Assembly (NCBI GenBank): GCA_903917735.1
Contig: CAIXBR010000008.1
Span: 1 to 39,035, forward strand
From: an uncultured Elusimicrobia bacterium
GTDB taxonomy: Bacteria > Elusimicrobiota > Elusimicrobia > Elusimicrobiales > UBA9959
DNA: 39,035 nt
Reading direction: 5' to 3'
The translations under genes and the position numbers were made by a program. A model generated the notes under the pieces. That model was not told where the DNA came from. It was given only the letters and a program-made list of their open reading frames with translations, and made no database searches. This document shows positions 33,133-39,035 of the stretch, one piece after another (the first letter of the stretch is position 1; the number at the start of each line of letters is the position of its first letter).

Positions 33133-34209
33133 TTAACTTAATGTTCCCGAACCTATCCCGAACCGGCCTCTTATGGCCGGCCAGATCTTCAAGAGCGAGA
33201 TCAGCAGGGCAGCCAGGATCGGCCCGATAAAGACGCCCAGTATGCCGAACAGCTGTATGCCGCCGATGATAGCCACCAGCCCCACCAGCGGATGCATGTC
33301 GCTGCGGCCCTTTAGGACCAGGGGCCGGACCAGGTGGTCGATGATGCTGGCCGTGAGCCCCAGAGCTATCAGCAGCGCCATCTTCGTCGATGCCCCTTGC
33401 ACGTAGAGATAGAACAGCCCCGCCAGCAGGGCCGGCGTGGTTCCCAGCACGGGGATCCACGCGAAGATGAAAGTCAGTCCTCCGGCCAGGAACGCGCCCG
33501 GTATATCCAGTACCAGGAACCCAGCAGCGACCAGGACGGCCATGGAAGCGGCGGCGGCCAGCCCCGCCAGTACGGCCGAGATGGTTGTGTTCCTGAAAGA
33601 GTTGACTAATTGCTCCTGCATCCCGCGGTCGAGCACGCCAAGGCCCAGCAGCCAGCCCATGAACTCTTCCCCGTTGAGCAGGAAGAAAAAGAAGGCGAGC
33701 AGGGCTAAAACAAGCTGAAGCAGGAACTCCGGCGCGCCCTGGCCCAGCTTCAGGACGGCCGCGCGGGTTGACTGGCCGGCGCCCTGGATCACGCCCTTGA
33801 GCCGCGCGTTGACCTGCCCCGGGTCTCCGACCACAGTCCTTACCAGCTGCCAGCGGCTAAGCGTAGCGGTTAGCTCTTTCGGGGAGAATTCTTTGAGTTC
33901 GGCCAGCTCCTGGCTGATGGCGATCCCCTGTTTTACGGCAAGGATGGAGAAGCCGGTCAGCGGCGCTATGACCAGCAGCAGCATGAGGGCGGTGACCGTG
34001 GTCGCGGCCGTCCGTGGTCCCCATTTCCGTAACCGAAGCCAATGGTAAGCCGGGTAGGCGAGCATGGCCAGAGTCCCGCCCAGGAACAGCGACAACAGGT
34101 CGGGGCCTATCATCCATAGGACGGCGGCGAAGCAGGCGAACAGCGCACCCAGGAAGGTAATGAGATGGACCCGCTTGGTCACAAGAGGAGCCGCCGGAGT
34201 TCCCTTCAT
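33133..34209 (-). CDS. AI-2E transporter family permease
   Basis: 358 residues from the ATG at 34209, which overlaps the preceding stop as ATGA and has GGAGAG upstream; a longer frame to 34293 lies within the neighbour. Seven to eight hydrophobic segments are visible. The C-terminal half has the family pattern: AFFFFLLNGEEF, FIFAWIPVLGTTPALLAGLFYL and LVGLVAIIGGIQLFGILGVFIGPI. Members (YdiK, TqsA, PerM) export or exchange small molecules or ions; only a few handle autoinducer-2, so the substrate is unknown. Confidence 0.88.
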   Translation of the reverse strand: MKGTPAAPLVTKRVHLITFLGALFACFAAVLWMIGPDLLSLFLGGTLAMLAYPAYHWLRLRKWGPRTAATTVTALMLLLVIAPLTGFSILAVKQGIAISQELAELKEFSPKELTATLSRWQLVRTVVGDPGQVNARLKGVIQGAGQSTRAAVLKLGQGAPEFLLQLVLALLAFFFFLLNGEEFMGWLLGLGVLDRGMQEQLVNSFRNTTISAVLAGLAAAASMAVLVAAGFLVLDIPGAFLAGGLTFIFAWIPVLGTTPALLAGLFYLYVQGASTKMALLIALGLTASIIDHLVRPLVLKGRSDMHPLVGLVAIIGGIQLFGILGVFIGPILAALLISLLKIWPAIRGRFGIGSGTLS

Positions 34210-34562
34210 AAGGGCTTCTCTCTCCAGGGATACCGGTACCAGTGAAAAAAAGCGTTGATGGCCGAAAGCATGACCGCGAAGGCCAGTGCCCACCGGAAGC
34301 CGGCCACGTGAAACCCGGGCACCAGCCGCGCGGTCAGGAGCACGAGCCCGCCGGTGACGGCGAAGGTGAACAGCACCAATGGCAGGAGTTTGACCGTTTC
34401 CATCAGTCGTACCAGTACCGGCCCGAGGGACGCGTTAACCGGACCCAGGACGACAGCTACTTCCACCGCTGTGCCGAAGCTGTCCACCCTGGCTCCGGGG
34501 AGCAGGTGCGCGGCCAGCAGCACCGCCAGGCTGCTGACCAGGATATTCACTAGGATCTTCAC
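34206..34562 (-). CDS. Four-helix holin-like (YvlD/PF04020-type) membrane protein
   Basis: 118 residues, GGAGG just before the ATG. Four hydrophobic segments, with the AVVLGPVNASLGPVLVRLM and LVPGFHVAGFRWALAFAVMLSAINAF repeats typical of the 'phage holin family 4' proteins found widely in bacterial chromosomes. No lysis genes are nearby, so it is a bacterial membrane protein rather than a phage holin. The stop overlaps the permease start. Confidence 0.85.
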   Translation of the reverse strand: MKILVNILVSSLAVLLAAHLLPGARVDSFGTAVEVAVVLGPVNASLGPVLVRLMETVKLLPLVLFTFAVTGGLVLLTARLVPGFHVAGFRWALAFAVMLSAINAFFHWYRYPWREKPL

Positions 34563-34585
34563 AGGGCCTCCTTAAAGTATCAGTG

Positions 34586-34855
34586 TCAAACCCCTTCCAG
34601 GACGGCTTTCCCCGGGCTTTGCGCGAAATGCACCGCGAAGTGCCGCCGCAGCAGGTCGCGGGTGTTGCGGGCCTGCCTGGTGTTGTAGGACATCCTCTCG
34701 CACCCGGTCGCCCGGATCCTTCTGGAGCCGTCGGGGATACCGTTGCTGTAGTATCGCGGATCCAGCAAGCGCAGCATCCGGAGCAGCTCGCTTTTTTTAA
34801 TTTTGCCGCTGGCGAAGATATTTATCAGGGCTTTATATTCCAGTTGTTCGTTCAT
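34586..34855 (-). CDS. Small basic protein of unknown function
   Basis: 89 residues, Arg/Leu-rich, without signal peptide or membrane segment and with no motif I recognise. The main support is its 4-base ATGA overlap with the preceding outer-membrane protein gene, which implies coupled translation. The middle part (LLRMLRLLDPRYYSN) looks helical. Function not assignable. Confidence 0.5.
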   Translation of the reverse strand: MNEQLEYKALINIFASGKIKKSELLRMLRLLDPRYYSNGIPDGSRRIRATGCERMSYNTRQARNTRDLLRRHFAVHFAQSPGKAVLEGV

Positions 34856-35298
34856 TTGAAGTAATACCTCAGACCGAGATTGGCGTTCAGGTCGGAATGT
34901 ATCCCATGGGTAGAGTGGAAGACCGGAACAAGTTCAAAGAATATTTCCAAAGGGTCGTGCGGCAGCCAGTAGGCAAGCCCCGCGATCCCGCGCAGCCCGG
35001 AGTCGTTATTATGCGCACTCCCGACTTGCACGCCCAGGCCCAGGTAGGCCGGCAGTCTACCCTTGGATGGCTGGGGAAAGATCGTCCAGCTGTTCCATAA
35101 GAAGTCCCCAGACAGGGATATGTCCGAATCCAGGCCCACGCCGCCGACCAGTGCGTGGCCGTCGTCCAGCCATAACTTGCCGGTGATCCCGGTAGGGCTG
35201 CCGAGTACAAGGCCCGCCCCGAAGTTTCCGGCCTGCTGGGCCTTCAACCGACCGGCCCCGGCCGCAAATACGAAAACAAATGCCAATAGTAGTCTCAT
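34852..35298 (-). CDS. Small outer-membrane beta-barrel-like protein
   Basis: 148 residues from the ATG at 35298, which has AAGGAG nine bases upstream; the TTG at 35316 would destroy that ribosome site. A signal peptide (~1-20, ending LKAQ) precedes glycine-rich strands (GAGLVLGSPTGITGKLWL, AYLGLGVQVG) and a terminal LGLRYYFK. It fits a small eight-strand barrel of unknown role. It is the gene directly behind copy D of the bipartite element. Confidence 0.7.
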   Translation of the reverse strand: MRLLLAFVFVFAAGAGRLKAQQAGNFGAGLVLGSPTGITGKLWLDDGHALVGGVGLDSDISLSGDFLWNSWTIFPQPSKGRLPAYLGLGVQVGSAHNNDSGLRGIAGLAYWLPHDPLEIFFELVPVFHSTHGIHSDLNANLGLRYYFK

Positions 35299-35337
35299 GA
35301 GATCGGCTCCTTGCAAAGAGATGTTCCCCGCGGGTGT

Positions 35338-35401
35338 ATTTATAGGATACCCTTGCGGGGCTTTGGCCGCTATGCGGAGTTGTACTATCGGCTATAGGTA
35401 G
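35338..35401 (-). promoter_or_regulatory. Bipartite operator-promoter element, copy D
   Basis: Read on the minus strand: CTACCTATAGCC (35401-35390), GTACAACTCCGCAT (35385-35372), -35-like TAGCGG, a 17-base spacer, then TATCCT (35349-35344) and ATAAA. The spacing matches copies B and C exactly. The predicted start lies ~40 bases before the barrel gene's ATG. Confidence 0.6.
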
Positions 35402-35432
35402 GATTCCCGCCTTACACGCTATCAGCGCGGCC

Positions 35433-35476
35433 GGCCTTTTTTCCCAGGCCTTTTTTCCCATGTGCCTTTTTTCTTC
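35433..35476 (+). repeat. Three-unit 14-bp tandem repeat before tRNA-Cys
   Basis: GGCCTTTTTTCCCA occurs twice without a gap (35433-35446, 35447-35460), followed by a diverged unit with GCCTTTTTTCTTC. Each unit carries a T6 run. It may affect termination or reading toward the tRNA. Confidence 0.8.
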
Positions 35477-35500
35477 AAGTTTGGTAATATATAAGTGTAC

Positions 35501-35572
35501 GGTGCGGTGGCCAAGTGGTAAGGCGAGAGTCTGCAAAACTCTTATTCGTGGGTTCGATTCCCACCCGCACCT
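35501..35572 (+). tRNA. tRNA-Cys (anticodon GCA)
   Basis: The 7-bp acceptor stem GGTGCGG/CCGCACC closes perfectly, with the D arm, the anticodon stem AGAGT/ACTCT around a CTGCAAA loop (GCA at 35533-35535) and the T stem GTGGG/CCCAC with TTCGATT. The discriminator base is T73, the strong Cys identity element. CCA is not encoded. A TATA-rich box lies just upstream and a T-rich stretch follows. Confidence 0.97.
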
Positions 35573-35591
35573 TTTCTTTTTTTTGATAATC

Positions 35592-35612
35592 TGGAGGATA
35601 GGGGGGAACCCC
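35592..35612 (+). promoter_or_regulatory. Distant Shine-Dalgarno with hairpin spacer
   Basis: TGGAGG (35592-35597) lies 25 bases before the aminotransferase ATG, too far for normal use. In between, GGGG-GGAA-CCCC (35601-35612) can form a four-pair stem with a GNRA-type tetraloop, which would bring the site to about 13 bases from the start. No nearer start exists in frame. Confidence 0.35.
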
Positions 35613-35622
35613 TCAACCGTGT

Positions 35623-36783
35623 ATGAACCTCAGCAGATTAGCCCTGTCCCTTGGCCAGTCGGCCACGCTTAAGCTCAACGAATTAGCCAACAACCTTAAA
35701 GCCGAAGGCAAGCCCGTCATCCACCTGGGCGGCGGCGAGCCCGAGGAGAAGATACCTGGCGGCGCCTTCAGCGAAAGCAAGAAGATGCTGGACGCCGGCT
35801 TCGTGCGCTATACCCCGGTCTCCGGCACGGCCCCCCTGAAAAAAGAGATAGCGGCCTACACTGAGGAGCATTACGGCGTTAAGCCGGGCCCGAAGAACAT
35901 TGTGGTGGCTTCCGGCGCCAAGCAGGCTATATATAATTTCCTTGTTTCGGTGGTTGACCCCGGCGACCAGGTGGTCTTTCCCGCGCCCTACTGGGTGAGC
36001 TACCCGGAGATGGTGCGCCTGGCCTACGGCATGCCCGTAATAGTGCGTCCCCCCGAAGGCGAACTTCTGGTCTCGGCCGCCGATATCGCGTCCCACCTCA
36101 CCTCCAGCACCAAGGCCATACTGCTCAACAGCCCCAACAACCCCTCGGGCCAGGTCTACTCCAAAGACTTCATACGCGAGCTGGTGGAGATCTGCGAAAG
36201 CCGCAATATCTACCTCCTGATGGACGACATCTATAACCGGCTGGTATTCGACGGGCTCAAGGCCCCGTCGGCCTTCAATTTCTCCACGCGCCCGCTGAAC
36301 GAGTCGATAATAGTCTCGATAAACGGCGTCTCCAAAACCTTCTCCATGACCGGCTACCGCATAGGCTGGAGCGTGGCTAACGAGGCGCTTACCCAGGCTA
36401 TGATAAAGGTGCAGGCGCAGGTTTCTTCCTGCCCTTCCGCCCTCAGCCAGGCGGCCGCCGCGGGGGCTCTGCGCGAGGGGAACGGATTCGTGGACACGCT
36501 GCGCAGCAGCCTAGAACATAAGCGCGACGTGATGGTGGCCGAGCTTTCCAAGCTTAAGAAGGTGAAGCTGCACAAGCCGCAGGGCACCTTCTACAGCTTC
36601 CCGGATTTCAGCGCCTATGATAAGGATTCCACCAGGCTTTCCAATACGCTGCTGGAGAAAGGCATGGTGGTGACCGTGCCCGGCGTGGAGTTCGGCCTGG
36701 AAGGCCACCTGCGCCTTAGCTACTGCGGCGCCGAGAAGGATATGGTGGAAGGCGTCAGCCGCATACGCAAGATTTTGGATTAA
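35623..36783 (+). CDS. Class I PLP-dependent aminotransferase (aspartate aminotransferase-like)
   Basis: 386 residues, the usual length for the Ib subgroup. Motifs in order: GGGEPEE near the N-terminus, NSPNNPSG for PLP phosphate and ring contacts, DDIYNRLVF, and the Schiff-base Lys238 in GVSKTFSMTGYRIGW, with the substrate-carboxylate Arg in the C-terminal LRLSYCG. The likely reaction interconverts aspartate and oxaloacetate with 2-oxoglutarate/glutamate. Its neighbour is PEP carboxykinase, which uses oxaloacetate, so the pair links amino-acid and C4 metabolism. Confidence 0.92.
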   Translation: MNLSRLALSLGQSATLKLNELANNLKAEGKPVIHLGGGEPEEKIPGGAFSESKKMLDAGFVRYTPVSGTAPLKKEIAAYTEEHYGVKPGPKNIVVASGAKQAIYNFLVSVVDPGDQVVFPAPYWVSYPEMVRLAYGMPVIVRPPEGELLVSAADIASHLTSSTKAILLNSPNNPSGQVYSKDFIRELVEICESRNIYLLMDDIYNRLVFDGLKAPSAFNFSTRPLNESIIVSINGVSKTFSMTGYRIGWSVANEALTQAMIKVQAQVSSCPSALSQAAAAGALREGNGFVDTLRSSLEHKRDVMVAELSKLKKVKLHKPQGTFYSFPDFSAYDKDSTRLSNTLLEKGMVVTVPGVEFGLEGHLRLSYCGAEKDMVEGVSRIRKILD

Positions 36784-36799
36784 CAGTCAAGAGGATATA

Positions 36800-38380
<1,581 letters not shown>

Positions 38381-38397
38381 GGAACAGCGCACTAAAT

Positions 38398-38433
38398 AAA
38401 GAGGGACCGTCTAAAACCAGCCCCTCTTTTTTT
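38398..38433 (+). terminator. Rho-independent terminator after pckA
   Basis: AAAGAGGG (38398-38405) pairs with CCCTCTTT (38422-38429), and the stem runs directly into a T7 tract. It closes the aminotransferase-pckA unit. Confidence 0.85.
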
Positions 38434-38463
38434 ATACCTATTACTCTTCATTGGAGAAGTCTA

Positions 38464-38494
38464 TTGACACTCCCAATGAAAAATAGGTTATATG
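38464..38494 (+). promoter_or_regulatory. Sigma-70-type promoter for the SWIB gene
   Basis: TTGACA (38464-38469), a perfect -35, is followed after 18-19 bases by TTATAT/TATATG (38488-38494). The transcript would have a ~40-base leader with AAGGAG just before the ATG at 38539. Confidence 0.7.
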
Positions 38495-38538
38495 TAGTGG
38501 TAATTGATTTGCAGTAATACCCTTAAGGAGAAAACACA

Positions 38539-38802
38539 ATGCCCGCAGCTAAAGCAAACTCGAAGTTCATGGCCCCTGTTACCCCTAACGACACCCTTGG
38601 CGCGCTGGTTGGAGCTAAGCCCCTTCCCCGCACCGAGATCGTTAAGAAACTCTGGGTCTACATAAAGAAGAACAACCTGCAGGATAAGAAGAACAAGCGC
38701 AACATCAACGCCGATGCCAAGCTTCTTCCTCTTTTCGCGAACAAGAAGCAGGTTACCATGTTCGACCTGGCCACCATCATCAGCAAGAACATAAAGAAAT
38801 AA
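38539..38802 (+). CDS. SWIB/MDM2-domain protein
   Basis: 87 residues, Lys-rich, with AAGGAG nine bases upstream. The domain matches SWIB: FMAPVTPNDTLGALVG, EIVKKLWVYIKKNNLQD, ADAKLLPLFANKKQVTMFDL, and a basic end. In eukaryotes SWIB is part of chromatin remodellers; in bacteria (notably chlamydiae) it occurs as a small free-standing protein thought to bind DNA or nucleoid partners. It has its own promoter and terminator. Confidence 0.93.
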   Translation: MPAAKANSKFMAPVTPNDTLGALVGAKPLPRTEIVKKLWVYIKKNNLQDKKNKRNINADAKLLPLFANKKQVTMFDLATIISKNIKK

Positions 38803-38864
38803 GCCGGTTGTCCGGCCTATGGCCGTGCCGTATCAAGAGCTATGCTCTTCTGACGGCGCTTCTT
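38803..38864 (+). other. Hairpin-rich 3' region of the SWIB transcript
   Basis: Successive small inverted repeats: GCCGG/CCGGC, GGCCTATGGCC, AAGAGC/GCTCTT, and GACGGCG (38852-38858), which can pair with CGCCGTC inside the terminator. The last allows two mutually exclusive stems. Confidence 0.5.
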
Positions 38865-38897
38865 AACGCCGTCCGCTTCAAAACGGGCGGCGTTTTT
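38865..38897 (+). terminator. Rho-independent terminator after the SWIB gene
   Basis: AACGCCGTCCG (38865-38875) pairs with CGGGCGGCGTT (38884-38894), one G-T pair, then T5. The group II intron begins three bases after the T-run. Confidence 0.85.
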
Positions 38898-38899
38898 AT

Positions 38900-39035
38900 G
38901 TGCGCGCGGCATGCGCGCACGCTTGGGGGTGAAAGTCCCCTACGGGGGTTGATAGAACCTACCGTTAGCCAAAGGCAAGGGTGTCCGCCGTGAGGCGGAA
39001 TCTGAAGGAAGCCGGAGGCAAAGTCCCGGCCCGAG
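38900..39035 (+). mobile_element. Group II intron, 5' domain I (runs off the window)
   Basis: The intron starts GTGCG at 38900, matching the 5' splice-site consensus. GTGCGCGC and GCGCGCAC form a first stem. GGGGGTGAAAGTCCCC, TACCGTTAGCC and TCTGAAGGAAGCCGGAGGC follow, all characteristic of domain I in bacterial group II introns. No reverse transcriptase is visible because the window ends. The class cannot be set from this fragment; its site just after a terminator fits the class C habit. Confidence 0.85.

Noticed and set aside
34206..34562. Phage holin and lysis cassette
   Set aside because: The family name is historical; no endolysin or phage gene is next to it.
38852..38900. Integron attC site as the intron target
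   Set aside because: No paired R'/R'' core sites and no integrase or cassette array; a plain terminator explains the hairpin.
38808..38993. Frame crossing the SWIB terminator and the intron start
   Set aside because: It spans a terminator and an intron boundary, so it cannot be a normal gene.

Overview
The window reads as a chromosomal segment of a GC-rich, didermic (Gram-negative-type) bacterium. Evidence for an outer membrane: Omp85-type barrels, a TamB-like protein, an OmpA C-terminal domain, a lipoprotein box and an MlaEFD lipid transporter. The mix of PorV/PorQ-like and FlgD-like C-terminal features, a bacterial SWIB protein and long REC-kinase arrays would fit a deep-branching lineage such as Elusimicrobiota. 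That assignment is inference; no rRNA or universal marker is present to confirm it.

Layout. 1-6.5 kb (+): 3' end of a phage-tail-fibre-like surface protein, a large secreted SBBP/TIG-repeat protein, a PorV-like/OmpA fusion and a small membrane protein. 6.6-11.6 kb (+): a tightly packed tamA-like/tamB-like/yihY-like cluster. 12-19.7 kb (+): an acetoacetate-decarboxylase-family enzyme, a lipoprotein, a second Omp85-like protein, small envelope proteins, a triple-BON protein and a YcbB-type L,D-transpeptidase. The transpeptidase overlaps tail-to-tail with a YcbK/M15-type peptidase (-). 20.2 kb (+): a lone receiver protein. 20.7-33.1 kb (-): a long, nearly gapless run read leftwards: a CHASE3/PAS/hybrid histidine kinase, a REC-adenylate cyclase, a REC-kinase split by an in-frame stop, an intact REC-kinase, a REC protein with a dead kinase helix, a GAF-PP2C-RsbW phosphatase/kinase, a STAS protein, then MlaE, MlaF and MlaD. 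33.1-35.3 kb (-): AI-2E-family permease, holin-like membrane protein, a small unknown protein and a small outer-membrane protein. 35.5-38.8 kb (+): tRNA-Cys, aminotransferase, PEP carboxykinase and a SWIB-domain protein. The window ends inside the 5' part of a group II intron sitting directly behind a terminator.

The common theme is envelope building and maintenance: outer-membrane protein insertion, lipid transport, peptidoglycan cross-linking and outer-membrane quality. Two observations stand out. First, the 12-kb minus-strand run appears to wire two-component, cyclic-nucleotide and STAS partner-switching signalling directly into a phospholipid transporter. Second, a bipartite upstream sequence with invariant spacing recurs before several envelope or metabolic genes in this window and looks like an uncharacterised regulon operator plus promoter.
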